Origin: Roseibaca sp. Y0-43
Lineage (GTDB): Bacteria > Pseudomonadota > Alphaproteobacteria > Rhodobacterales > Rhodobacteraceae
Assembly: GCF_020667835.1 (NCBI RefSeq)
Contig: NZ_JAFMPR010000001.1
Coordinates: forward strand, 372,001 to 436,000
Direction: 5' to 3'
Length of the DNA: 64,000 nucleotides
This document shows positions 47,203-56,834 of this stretch, piece by piece (position 1 is the stretch's first letter; each line of letters opens with the position of its first letter). The translations under genes and the position numbers were made by a program. Below the pieces are notes generated by a model, which did not search any database, was not told where the DNA came from, and worked only from the letters and a program-made list of their open reading frames with translations.

Positions 47203-47847
47203 ATGGCCAAGCAACTCGATTACCTCACGATCCGCGAGATCTTTCGCCGCTTTCACGCGGCCGACCCGGAACCCAAGGGCGAGTTGGAGCATGTCAACGC
47301 CTACACATTGGTCGTCGCCGTGGCGCTATCGGCGCAGGCCACCGATGTGGGTGTGAACCGTGCGACCCGTGGCCTGTTCGCCGTGGCCGATACACCCGAA
47401 AAGATGCTCGCCCTTGGTGAAGAGGGCGTAATCGAGCACATCAAGACCATCGGCCTCTATCGCAACAAGGCCAAGAACATCATCAAGCTGTCGCGTATCC
47501 TGGTCGAGCAATATGACGGCGAGGTGCCTTCGTCCCGTGCCGCATTGCAGGCGCTTCCGGGCGTGGGCCGGAAGACGGCCAATGTGGTCCTGAACATGTG
47601 GTGGCGTATGCCCGCGCAAGCGGTGGACACGCATATCTTCCGCGTCGGCAACCGCACGGGCATCTGCCCCGGCCGTGATGTCGATGTGGTTGAGCGCGCG
47701 ATAGAGGACAACATCCCCGCCGAATACCAGCTTCACGCGCATCACTGGCTGATCCTGCACGGGCGCTATGTCTGCAAAGCGCGCAAACCCGCCTGCGGCA
47801 CCTGCCTGATCCGCGATCTATGCCCATTTGAGGAAAAGACCCTATGA
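47203..47847 (+). CDS. nth: Endonuclease III
   Basis: DNA glycosylase/AP lyase that removes oxidised pyrimidines. It has 214 residues. The helix-hairpin-helix LPGVGRKTANVVL carries catalytic Lys124, and Asp142 (AVDTHIFRV) completes the active site. The iron-sulfur loop has Cys191, Cys198, Cys201 and Cys207 in the usual C-x6-C-x2-C-x5-C spacing. ATG 47203 is taken as the start. The stop overlaps the next ATG (47844) by 4 bases. Confidence 0.97.
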   Translation: MAKQLDYLTIREIFRRFHAADPEPKGELEHVNAYTLVVAVALSAQATDVGVNRATRGLFAVADTPEKMLALGEEGVIEHIKTIGLYRNKAKNIIKLSRILVEQYDGEVPSSRAALQALPGVGRKTANVVLNMWWRMPAQAVDTHIFRVGNRTGICPGRDVDVVERAIEDNIPAEYQLHAHHWLILHGRYVCKARKPACGTCLIRDLCPFEEKTL

Positions 47848-48836
47848 AAACCTACCAGATTGCCGGGATCGGCAACGCCATTGTCGATGTCATCAGCACG
47901 GTCGAAGACCGCTTTCTGGAGCGGATGGACATTCACAAGGGCATCATGCAGCTGATCGAACGCGACCGCGCGGAAACGCTGTTTGCGGCAATGGAGGACC
48001 GCGCCCAAGCCTCTGGCGGGTCGGTCGCCAATACGCTGGCAGGCGCGGGGGCGCTGGGTTTGCGCGCGGCCTTCGTGGGGCGTGTGAATGACGACGAATT
48101 GGGCCGCTTTTACGCGCAGGATTCCGACAAGGTGGGCGCGAAATTCGTGAACGCGCCGGTCAAGGACGGCGAATTGCCCACCTCGCGCAGCATGATCTTC
48201 GTCACTCCCGATGGCGAGCGGTCGATGAACACCTATCTGGGCATGTCCGCCGAACTTGGGCCCGATGACGTGGACGAAGCCATCATGGCCGATAGCGAGA
48301 TCGTCTTCCTCGAAGGATACCTCTTCGACAAGGACAAGGGCAAAGAGGCGTTCCTGAAAGCCGCGCGGACCTGCCGCAGCACCGGGGGCATGGCGGGCAT
48401 CGCCCTGTCAGACCCGTTCTGCGTGGACCGCCACCGCGCCGATTTCCGCAAACTGGTGGCCGAGGATATGGATTACGTCATCGGCAACGAACAGGAATGG
48501 GTGTCGCTTTATGAGGCGAATGACCTGAACGACGCGCTGGCGCAGGCCGCCAAGGAATGCGAGCTGATCGTCTGCACCCGCTCGGGCGACCCGGTCTGGA
48601 TCGTGCACAAAGGCGTGCGCTTCGAAATCCCGGTTGAAACCACCACCCCGGTGGATGCGACCGGCGCGGGCGACCAGTTCGCGGCGGGGTTCCTGTTCGG
48701 GCTGGCCACGGGCTGCGACATGGAAACAGCCGGACGCATGGGCTGCATGGCTGCAACAGAGGTCATCGGCCATATCGGCGCGCGCCCCAAGGCCGATATG
48801 CGCGCGGCCTTCCGCGCGGCGGAGCTGCTGGCCTGA
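47844..48836 (+). CDS. PfkB-family carbohydrate kinase, adenosine-kinase-like
   Basis: ATP-dependent kinase of 330 residues. GIGNAIVDVIS at the N-terminus, SGGSVANTLAGAGAL (about 57-71) and TTPVDATGAGDQFAAGF (about 266-282, catalytic Asp in GAGD) are PfkB signatures. Alphaproteobacterial members are annotated as adenosine kinases, which fits the N-terminal part, but another nucleoside or sugar is possible. It overlaps the nth stop by ATGA. Confidence 0.91.
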   Translation: MKTYQIAGIGNAIVDVISTVEDRFLERMDIHKGIMQLIERDRAETLFAAMEDRAQASGGSVANTLAGAGALGLRAAFVGRVNDDELGRFYAQDSDKVGAKFVNAPVKDGELPTSRSMIFVTPDGERSMNTYLGMSAELGPDDVDEAIMADSEIVFLEGYLFDKDKGKEAFLKAARTCRSTGGMAGIALSDPFCVDRHRADFRKLVAEDMDYVIGNEQEWVSLYEANDLNDALAQAAKECELIVCTRSGDPVWIVHKGVRFEIPVETTTPVDATGAGDQFAAGFLFGLATGCDMETAGRMGCMAATEVIGHIGARPKADMRAAFRAAELLA

Positions 48837-48902
48837 TTCACGCTTGCGTCATCAAGAGCCGCGGGGCATGGTTTCAGGGGCATTCAGCACAAGGGATTTC
48901 CA

Positions 48903-49463
48903 ATGAAAACCGCGACACTCGCCTTTTGTGCGGCCTTGCTGGCCGCACCCGCCACCGCCGACCCGTTTCTGGAAGCAATGAACGCCGCAATCGAAGCCTA
49001 TCAGGACGGCGATGTGGTCTATGCGCAAGACGAGTTGAATGAGGCGCAACGTCTGCTCTCGGCGATGAAGGCCGATGGGTTGCAGGCGTTTTTGCCCGAA
49101 GCGCCTGAAGGGATGACGCGCGAAATAGATCAGGAGGCAAATGCCGTGATGGCCATGCTGGGCGGGGGAACGTCCGCAAATGCGACCTATTCGGGGAACG
49201 GCACCAGCTTCACCATCAACCTGATCGCGGATAGTCCAATGGTCGCGCAAATGGCTATGATGCTGAGCAATAATGCTATGGTCACGCAGATGGGTGGGCA
49301 GATTGAGCGCATCAACCGCGTGCGCTTCCTGCGGGCCGATGGCAGCCTGCAAGCGATCATCGCGAACCGGATATTGGTTCAGGCCGAAGGGAATGATCTG
49401 GACGCGATCATTCCGGTGCTGGAAACCATGGATTTTCGCGCGATGGAAAGCTTCGGAGGCTGA
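48903..49463 (+). CDS. Secreted protein of unknown function
   Basis: A 186-residue protein with a clear signal peptide (MKTATLAFCAALLAAPATA, mature from DPFLEAM). The first half is helical and acidic (EAYQDGDVVYAQDELNEAQ). The second half looks like beta strands (SFTINLIADSPMVAQM, RVRFLRADGSLQAIIANRIL). I do not recognise a family. It lies between the kinase gene and htpX on the same strand, about 70 bp from each, without shared overlaps. Confidence 0.8.
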   Translation: MKTATLAFCAALLAAPATADPFLEAMNAAIEAYQDGDVVYAQDELNEAQRLLSAMKADGLQAFLPEAPEGMTREIDQEANAVMAMLGGGTSANATYSGNGTSFTINLIADSPMVAQMAMMLSNNAMVTQMGGQIERINRVRFLRADGSLQAIIANRILVQAEGNDLDAIIPVLETMDFRAMESFGG

Positions 49464-49533
49464 CTGGGCCAAACTTGCGCGGGCCGCGCCGCCTTACCAT
49501 ATATCAGCGACATAGTGTCGAGGGGTGCGCAAG

Positions 49534-50412
49534 ATGATGGGTTACACGAAAACCGCCATTCTGATGGCCGCGATGACCGCGCTGTTCATGGCCGTGGGCT
49601 ATGCCTTGGGCGGTGGCAACGGCTTGCTGATTGCCTTCGTGGTGGCAATTGCGATGAACGGCTATTCCTATTGGAATTCCGACAAGGCCGTCTTGCGGAT
49701 GCACAATGCGCAGGAATGCAACAGCCAAGTCTACCCGGAACTGGAACGCATGGTGCATGATCTGGCCGATGGCGCGAACATGCCGCGCCCGCGCGTCTAT
49801 GTCATAAACGAGGATCAGCCCAACGCCTTTGCCACGGGCCGGAACCCGGAAAATGCCGCCGTGGCCGCAACCACCGGCCTGCTGCGTCGCATGTCGCAAG
49901 AAGAGGTCGCGGCGGTGATGGCGCATGAACTGGCGCATATCCGCAATTACGACACGCTTATCATGACGATCACGGCGACCTTCGCCGGCGCGATTTCGAT
50001 GCTGGCGAATTTCGCCATGTTCTTTGGCGGCAATCGTGAGCGCGGCAACATTGTCGTGACGCTTTTGGTCATGATCCTTGCCCCCATGGCGGCGGCGATC
50101 GTGCAGATGGCGATCTCGCGCTCGCGCGAGTATGAGGCCGACCGCGTGGGGGCTGCGATCTGCGGCAATCCGCTGTGGCTGGCCTCTGCGCTGGATAAGA
50201 TTCAAGGCTTTGCCAGCCGTATTGATTATGAGCGCGCAGAGCGTAACCCGCAAACCGCGCATATGTTCATCATCAACCCGCTGCACGCGTTCAAGCGCGA
50301 CAAACTGTTTTCCACCCATCCCAACACCGAGAACCGCATCGCGGCACTGGTGAAACTGGCGGAAGAACAAGGGCAAAGCCCGTCGCGTGGGCGTTCCAAC
50401 CCATGGGGCTGA
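49534..50412 (+). CDS. htpX: Membrane zinc protease HtpX
   Basis: Inner-membrane metalloprotease that clips misfolded membrane proteins. It has 292 residues. The zinc motif HELAH is at 131-135, and the third ligand Glu201 is in [10 protein letters not shown]. Two N-terminal helices (about 8-24, 30-46) and two after the zinc motif (about 145-165, 172-192) complete the usual topology. AGGGG precedes ATG 49534 by 8 bases; GTG 49525 is less likely. A hairpin follows the gene. Confidence 0.96.
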   Translation: MMGYTKTAILMAAMTALFMAVGYALGGGNGLLIAFVVAIAMNGYSYWNSDKAVLRMHNAQECNSQVYPELERMVHDLADGANMPRPRVYVINEDQPNAFATGRNPENAAVAATTGLLRRMSQEEVAAVMAHELAHIRNYDTLIMTITATFAGAISMLANFAMFFGGNRERGNIVVTLLVMILAPMAAAIVQMAISRSREYEADRVGAAICGNPLWLASALDKIQGFASRIDYERAERNPQTAHMFIINPLHAFKRDKLFSTHPNTENRIAALVKLAEEQGQSPSRGRSNPWG

Positions 50413-50458
50413 CCTGGTTTGACCTGAAGGTGCGGCTGCGCCGCAAGTCTATATGTCA

Positions 50459-50481
50459 CCCCCTGCCCCGTGGGCAGGGGG
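50459..50481 (+). terminator. Hairpin between htpX and the convergent flavoprotein gene
   Basis: A 10-bp stem CCCCCTGCCC (50459-50468) and GGGCAGGGGG (50472-50481) with a 3-base loop. The T-run starts only after a few bases (TTCCGGTTTT), so termination is probable but not textbook. Confidence 0.6.
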
Positions 50482-50505
50482 TTCCGGTTTTCGCGCAACT
50501 TCTGA

Positions 50506-51771
50506 CTATTCCGCTGCGAGCCGCGCGTCTGCGGGTGTTGTCAGCGTTTCGAGGTAGTCAGCGATTGCACTGGCGATCTTGGCTTTGCCTTCGACCGGGC
50601 TGACACCCTCGCGCTTCACCATCAGTGCACGCTGTTCGCGGCCCTTGGTATCCTCGCCACGCGTGGCCACGACAAGGCCCGCGCGGTCCAGCCGTTTGCT
50701 GGCGACGCGGATCAGTTCCTCTTCGGACACCTTTTCAAGATACTTGAACGCCACCGTGTGCATGTCGCGGCCCGCATCCATTGCCAGGTCGATCACCTTC
50801 TCGGTCGGCTCCAGCAGCAGCGGCAATTCCGCGCTGCCCGAGACGATCTTTCCATCGACCACCTGCTTGGGCCGGTAATCCGCCACCCCAGCCGAGAAGA
50901 TGCCCGCGAACAGTCCTTGTTCGACCCGTTCCAGCACCATGTCGCGATAGTCGTCATAGGTGCGCGCGATGCTCAAGCGCATCGGCGCCGAAGGGCGCCA
51001 CGCGCCATCGCCCAGAAGCAGTTCCGCATCGGCCCCGCGCCATGTGAGTTCCGCCGCGATGTCGGCCCCAAGCCGCCCCCGGAAACGGTTGACGATGCGC
51101 CGCACCCCGTCGATGGGCACGGGCGTTGGCCCTGCGGTGACAAGGATGCGCTTGCCCTTGAGGGCCGAGTTCGACAGCGCGCGCCCGACAGAGGTGCAGA
51201 TCACATCCGTATCGGGCAGGTTATGCTTGCCGTAAGCAGCGCGCGGGGCGATGAAATGCACCCCTTGCGCGGCCAGTCGTTTCGAGTTGTCGACAAGCTG
51301 CGCGTTATGCATCGACCCGTGCATGGTGGGCGCGACCAGCACCTGGGTGCGCCCCTGCTCCATCCGGCCCAGCGCCGAGATGAGCGCCGATGTCACGAGC
51401 GTGTCGCCAATGCCCTGCGCCATCTTGGCGATGGTATTATGCGTGGCGGGCGCGACCAGATAGGCGTCAAAAGGCGCGCCATCGGACAGGTGTTCGGCGC
51501 GCCATGTCAGCCCGTCGACCACTTGGCCAAGGCAAGCCCATTCCAGCGCCTCTCGGGCGACATAGCGGAGCGCGTCGGTGCTGGTGAAGGCGGTGACATC
51601 GGCCCCGTGCCGCCGCAGACCCCGCGCGATTTGCGGGGTCTTCATGGCGGCAATGCCCCCGGTGACAAGAAGCGCCACGCGTTTGCCTGCAAGCCGTTCG
51701 CTTGCAGGCGGCACGTCATGGTCGCCCATGTCGCTTGGCGTCGGGGCCGAAAAGTCCCAGTCGAAAGTCAT
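50506..51771 (-). CDS. Atypical CoaBC-like flavoprotein
   Basis: A 421-residue protein with the two-domain plan of CoaBC (phosphopantothenoylcysteine decarboxylase plus synthetase). The flavin domain is evident: LLVTGGIAAMKTPQIARGL (34-52), a candidate catalytic His94 (WRAEHLSDG) and VAPATHNTIAKMAQGIGD (106-123). However, the PxMNxxMW loop reads PTMHGSMHN (148-156) and the CoaC cysteine loop (ACGxxGxG) is missing; that region reads APRAAYGKHN. In the second domain ITAGPT is kept as VTAGPTPVPID, but SSGKMG reads FRGRLG and the later Asn motif reads VVATRGED. It may be a diverged paralogue acting on another Cys-containing substrate, or this genome's only CoaBC. It lies 12 bp after the transglutaminase-like gene. 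Confidence 0.85.
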   Translation of the reverse strand: MTFDWDFSAPTPSDMGDHDVPPASERLAGKRVALLVTGGIAAMKTPQIARGLRRHGADVTAFTSTDALRYVAREALEWACLGQVVDGLTWRAEHLSDGAPFDAYLVAPATHNTIAKMAQGIGDTLVTSALISALGRMEQGRTQVLVAPTMHGSMHNAQLVDNSKRLAAQGVHFIAPRAAYGKHNLPDTDVICTSVGRALSNSALKGKRILVTAGPTPVPIDGVRRIVNRFRGRLGADIAAELTWRGADAELLLGDGAWRPSAPMRLSIARTYDDYRDMVLERVEQGLFAGIFSAGVADYRPKQVVDGKIVSGSAELPLLLEPTEKVIDLAMDAGRDMHTVAFKYLEKVSEEELIRVASKRLDRAGLVVATRGEDTKGREQRALMVKREGVSPVEGKAKIASAIADYLETLTTPADARLAAE

Positions 51772-51783
51772 ACCTGTTCCGCC

Positions 51784-52872
51784 TTAGCTGACGACGCGCA
51801 AACCGGCGCCCAGATCGGGGTGATCGTCTTCGACCCAATTGCGCCACGAACCTTGGGCGCGGTCAAGCCGTGTATTCAGCGCCTCGAACTGCGCGGGCGA
51901 GAAGCGGCTTTTCTTGCTCATCTCTTCGTTGAGATGCGGCACGACCTGAATATCGAACGGGTCCACGCCGTTCTTTTCCGCCGTCGGGCTATAGGGTTTG
52001 CCGGTCGATACATGCGCGGGCAGCAAATGCGCGTAATCGGGGAAGCTTTCTAGGTAAATGCCCATGCTGTCGTCATTGTAGGACGAATCCGCCGCGTGCC
52101 AGCGTCCGCCCAGTTTGACCGCACCGAAATAGTGGCGCACGGTGGGGCGCATCATGGCCAGCCAAGCGCTTGGCATCAGTTTGCCCAGCACCGACATGGA
52201 CATGGGCATTTCGACGAACCCCGCTTCCAGACCGGCCGCGCGCATGAGCGTGACCTGCAAATTGGCCTTGGTCGTGCACATGCCATTGCCCCGCGCAAGC
52301 GTGTCAGAGGCGCGTTCCTGCCAGTTGCCGAAACGGTAGGGCATGGCCTGCACGAAGCGGAAAATCGCGTCTGCCGTGGCCTCTGGCGTGGTGCGGCGCA
52401 GGCGGGCGGCGGTGCGGCGGATTTGCGGATGGTCAACGTCGCTCAGGGTTTCGGGATCGGGCAGCTCAGTGGGCGGCGTTGCCGCAGCCAGCGCGCGATC
52501 TGCGGCGCGACAAGCTTTGTCCAGCGCGACATGCAGCGACTGAAGCCCCTTGACCGCCCAAGGCTCTGCGCCCCGGTCCAGAACCCAGACCACCGCTTTC
52601 TCGCCCTTGACCATGTAACGGCTGCCGTCGCCGTCCAAGTGGCACCCCGGCCCTTGCCAGCCATGTTCCGACACCAGAACACCTTCCAGAACCACGTTCA
52701 GCGTTTGCGGGCCGCCGAAGGTAAGGCTCTCGCCCTCCGTCAGGTGGCACAGGGCACCAAGGCCGAATACCCGAGGGGCGTATTGGCCCAGGTAGAGCGC
52801 CAGAACGCTATCCTCGAAATGCTCCAATTCATGCGACGCGGGACGGGCCTGCTTCAACTGGTGCAGATGCAT
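51784..52872 (-). CDS. Transglutaminase-like protein with an N-terminal cupin-like region
   Basis: A 362-residue cytoplasmic protein, no signal peptide. Residues about 35-110 look like a small beta-barrel (TLNVVLEGVLVSEHGWQG, SRYMVKGEKAVVWVLDRG). The C-terminal half is a transglutaminase/cysteine-protease core with the triad Cys199 (RGNGMCTTKANLQVTLMRAAG region), His247 (VRHYFGAVKLGGRW) and Asp262 (WHAADSSYND). Bacterial relatives cleave or ligate peptide bonds; the substrate here is unknown. A strong ribosome-binding site AAGGAG is eight bases before the ATG. It is the first gene of a two-gene operon with the flavoprotein. Confidence 0.83.
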   Translation of the reverse strand: MHLHQLKQARPASHELEHFEDSVLALYLGQYAPRVFGLGALCHLTEGESLTFGGPQTLNVVLEGVLVSEHGWQGPGCHLDGDGSRYMVKGEKAVVWVLDRGAEPWAVKGLQSLHVALDKACRAADRALAAATPPTELPDPETLSDVDHPQIRRTAARLRRTTPEATADAIFRFVQAMPYRFGNWQERASDTLARGNGMCTTKANLQVTLMRAAGLEAGFVEMPMSMSVLGKLMPSAWLAMMRPTVRHYFGAVKLGGRWHAADSSYNDDSMGIYLESFPDYAHLLPAHVSTGKPYSPTAEKNGVDPFDIQVVPHLNEEMSKKSRFSPAQFEALNTRLDRAQGSWRNWVEDDHPDLGAGLRVVS

Positions 52873-53004
52873 GACAATCTCCTTTTTGCGAACGAAGGGG
52901 CCGAATCCTGCTTTGGCACCCGTGTCCAGATTACAACCACAGGTTACATTGGCACAGATTATTTCTGAACCGTATAGGATTTTGAAGATATGCGGAAATT
53001 GTCG

Positions 53005-53742
53005 CTAGGCAGGAACCAGTTCGACCCGGCCAGCGGGGGTCAAAAGCCATGCCTTGCGGCCTTCCAGAACCACGGCGGACAAGGGACCGCCATAGGCAGC
53101 CGAGCTGTCGATATTCAGCCGGTTGCGGTAGTGCCGCGCACGCGGCAAGGCCGTGTGCCCATGGACGATCAGCGGGCCGTGGTCGCGCGCGTCTTGCAGG
53201 AACGGATCGCGAATCCAGAGCAGATCATCCTCTGTCTGGTGCTCTAGCGGGCGGCCCGGACGTAGCCCGGCATGGACGAAAAGCTGCGCCCCAAGGTCGA
53301 TCACGCGGGGCCGTTCGGCAAGGAAATCCAGATCCTCCGCCGGGACCAGATCGCGGGCTTGCGCCTGCGCCAGTTCAAGATCATCGAACACGGCGGGGTC
53401 GACACCGAAATTTTGCAAGGTGGCGCGCCCCCCGATCAGCGGGTGCAGATAGGTCAGCCCCGGCCGCAGCCCCGGATCGCGCCAGTCGGGCTGCCGCACG
53501 AAATTCAGCAGCAACCGGTCGTGATTGCCCAGCAACACATCCCAATTCTCGCCCCGCGCGATTCCCTCGCGCAGGTAGCGCAGCACGCCGGGGCTGTCGG
53601 GGCCACGATCCACCAGGTCGCCGATATGGATGATCGGGGCGCTGTTGTCGCCATGCGCGTCGCGGTCGCGCGCGATCAGCTCATGCGCGCCGTGCAACAG
53701 CGACAAGTGCCCGTGAATATCGCCAATGGCATAGACCTGCAT
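53005..53742 (-). CDS. Calcineurin-like metallophosphoesterase (PP2A/ApaH-type serine/threonine phosphatase)
   Basis: A 245-residue enzyme with the complete two-metal signature: GDIHGH (7-12), [10 protein letters not shown] (41-50), GNHD (72-75), and the C-terminal HAGL and HGHT motifs. The family includes protein phosphatases and dinucleotide polyphosphate hydrolases, and the sequence does not decide between them. The 132-bp gap to the transglutaminase-like gene is AT-rich and probably holds that operon's promoter, without clear boxes. Confidence 0.92.
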   Translation of the reverse strand: MQVYAIGDIHGHLSLLHGAHELIARDRDAHGDNSAPIIHIGDLVDRGPDSPGVLRYLREGIARGENWDVLLGNHDRLLLNFVRQPDWRDPGLRPGLTYLHPLIGGRATLQNFGVDPAVFDDLELAQAQARDLVPAEDLDFLAERPRVIDLGAQLFVHAGLRPGRPLEHQTEDDLLWIRDPFLQDARDHGPLIVHGHTALPRARHYRNRLNIDSSAAYGGPLSAVVLEGRKAWLLTPAGRVELVPA

Positions 53743-53785
53743 GTGCTACGGCTTCCTGCTCGTGTTTGGGCGCAGTCAACAACGC

Positions 53786-53813
53786 AAAAAGCCCCGGGTC
53801 AACCGGGGCTTTT
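53786..53813 (-). terminator. Bidirectional intrinsic terminator downstream of serA
   Basis: GCCCCGG (53791-53797) and CCGGGGC (53803-53809), loop GTCAA, with five A on the left and TTTT on the right. It works for serA on the minus strand and looks usable on the plus strand too. Its GGGTCAACC centre resembles the dispersed palindromes. Confidence 0.85.
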
Positions 53814-53831
53814 CGTGTTTCACGTCATGCC

Positions 53832-55430
53832 TTAGCCCAGAACGAATTCCAGCGGGCGCACCTGCTGGAACAGGTTGGTGCCGCGCAGCGCGGTCAGCGC
53901 GTCCTCCGTGGGCGCGCCATCCAGGTAGAGAAGCGCGATTGCATCGCCACCTGCGGCCTGACGGCCAAGCGTAAAGTTCGCAATGTTCACGCCATGCGCG
54001 CCAAGCGTGCCACCCAGCGTGCCGATGATGCCCGGCACGTCCTTGTTGGTGGTGTAGAGCATATGCTCACCCACTTCCGCGTCGATATTGATGCCCTTGA
54101 TCTGAATGAAACGCGGCTTGCCATCCGAGAAGACCGTCCCGCCGATCGAACGCTCGCGCGTCTCGGTCACGACGGTCAGCTTGATATAGCCGTCAAACGC
54201 ACCCGACTTGTCCTGCGTCGTGGTCGAGATCTGCACGCCACGCTCTTTGGCCAGAACCGGGGCCGAGACCATGTTCACATCGGGGTTGGTGGCTTTCATC
54301 ACGCCTGCGATGGCGGCGCAGCTCAGCGCTTCGAGGTTCATTTCGGCCACGACACCATCGTACAGGATGTTGATCGCCTTGATCGGCTCATCCGTCAACT
54401 GGCCTGCGAAGGCGCCCAGATGACCCGCCAGCTTGACCCACGGGCCCATGACGCGCGCTTCCTCGGCGGTCACAGATGGCATGTTGAGCGCGTTCTGCAC
54501 CGCGCCCGTCAGAAGGTAATCCGACATCTGCTCTGCCACTTGCAGGGCGACGTTTTCCTGCGCCTCGGCGGTAGACGCGCCCAGATGCGGGGTCACGACC
54601 ACGCCGGGCAGACCGAACAGCGGGCTTTCGGTGGCCGGTTCGACCTCGAACACATCGAAACCCGCGCCAGCGACATGGCCCGATTTGATCGCTTCGGCCA
54701 GTGCGGCCTCATCGACCAGACCGCCACGCGCGCAGTTGATGATGCGCACGCCTTTCTTGGTCTTGGCGATATTCTCGGCCGACAGGATGTTGCGGGTCTT
54801 GTCGGTCAGCGGCACGTGCAGGGTGATGAAATCGGCGCGTGCCAGCAGCTCGTCCAGCTCCACCTTGGTCACGCCCAGCTTTGCGGCGCGCTCTTCCGAC
54901 AGGAACGGGTCGAACGCCACGACCTTCATACGCAGCCCGCGCGCCCGGTCGCAGACGATGCCGCCGATATTGCCCGCGCCGATCACGCCCAAGGTCTTGT
55001 TGAACAGCTCGACCCCCATGAAGCGGGACTTTTCCCACTTGCCGGCATGGGTGGATTCGTTGGCTTCGGGGATCTGGCGCGCGACCGCCATCATCAGCGA
55101 AATCGCATGTTCGGCGGTGGTGACAGAGTTGCCGAAGGGCGTGTTCATGACGATCACGCCTTTCTTGGACGCGGCAGGGATGTCGACATTATCGACCCCG
55201 ATGCCGGCGCGGCCGATGACCTTGAGATTGGTCGCTTCGGCCAGAACCTTTTCAGTGACCTTGGTAGCAGAGCGGATGGCCAAGCCGTCATACTGGCCGA
55301 TGGCGGCCAGAAGCTTGTCCTTGTCCTTGCCGATGGACGGGTCGAAGGTCACGTCGATGCCACGGTCGCGGAAGATCTGGACGGCGGCGTCAGAAAGTTT
55401 GTCGGAAATCAGAACTTTGGGTGCGGTCAT
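53832..55430 (-). CDS. serA: D-3-phosphoglycerate dehydrogenase
   Basis: Oxidises 3-phosphoglycerate to 3-phosphohydroxypyruvate with NAD, the first step of serine synthesis. The 532-residue length is that of the long form with an intervening regulatory domain and a C-terminal ACT domain (about 455-532). The NAD motif GVIGAGNIGG is at 148-157, IGRAGIGVDNVDI at 72-84, and the catalytic Arg/Glu/His lie in NCARGGLVDE, FDVFEVEP and TPHLGAST. serC lies 95 bp upstream on the same strand. Confidence 0.97.
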   Translation of the reverse strand: MTAPKVLISDKLSDAAVQIFRDRGIDVTFDPSIGKDKDKLLAAIGQYDGLAIRSATKVTEKVLAEATNLKVIGRAGIGVDNVDIPAASKKGVIVMNTPFGNSVTTAEHAISLMMAVARQIPEANESTHAGKWEKSRFMGVELFNKTLGVIGAGNIGGIVCDRARGLRMKVVAFDPFLSEERAAKLGVTKVELDELLARADFITLHVPLTDKTRNILSAENIAKTKKGVRIINCARGGLVDEAALAEAIKSGHVAGAGFDVFEVEPATESPLFGLPGVVVTPHLGASTAEAQENVALQVAEQMSDYLLTGAVQNALNMPSVTAEEARVMGPWVKLAGHLGAFAGQLTDEPIKAINILYDGVVAEMNLEALSCAAIAGVMKATNPDVNMVSAPVLAKERGVQISTTTQDKSGAFDGYIKLTVVTETRERSIGGTVFSDGKPRFIQIKGINIDAEVGEHMLYTTNKDVPGIIGTLGGTLGAHGVNIANFTLGRQAAGGDAIALLYLDGAPTEDALTALRGTNLFQQVRPLEFVLG

Positions 55431-55439
55431 TGTCGTCGC

Positions 55440-55460
55440 GCTCCGGACTTGATCCGGAGC
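55440..55460. repeat. Dispersed palindrome, copy 2
   Basis: GCTCCGGA-CTTGA-TCCGGAGC, an 8-bp perfect stem in the serC-serA gap. The loop and inner stem are identical to the copy at 22796-22816; only the outer pair differs, with matching changes on both arms. Confidence 0.7.
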
Positions 55461-55487
55461 CTCCTGTCAAAAGGGGAAAGGGGAGCG

Positions 55488-55508
55488 GTCCCGGGTCAAG
55501 CCCGGGAC
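55488..55508. repeat. Dispersed palindrome, copy 3
   Basis: GTCCCGGG-TCAAG-CCCGGGAC, an 8-bp perfect stem in the opposite orientation (on the minus strand it reads CCCGGG-CTTGA-CCCGGG). It lies 28 bp from copy 2 in the same intergenic gap. Confidence 0.7.
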
Positions 55509-55525
55509 AGGTGTTTTCGGTGCGG

Positions 55526-56683
<1,158 letters not shown>

Positions 56684-56834
56684 GGTATCCTTCCAGATAT
56701 GTGCCCTTCGTTGGGGAAGGGTGTCCCGCTGCCGCCATTACGCCTGTTGCCGGACTGGCGCAAGGAAAACTTTTGCTCTAAAGCGCCGCTTGAGCGCGCG
56801 AAAGCGACGCGCCCCATCGCAGGAAGAAATGCCC

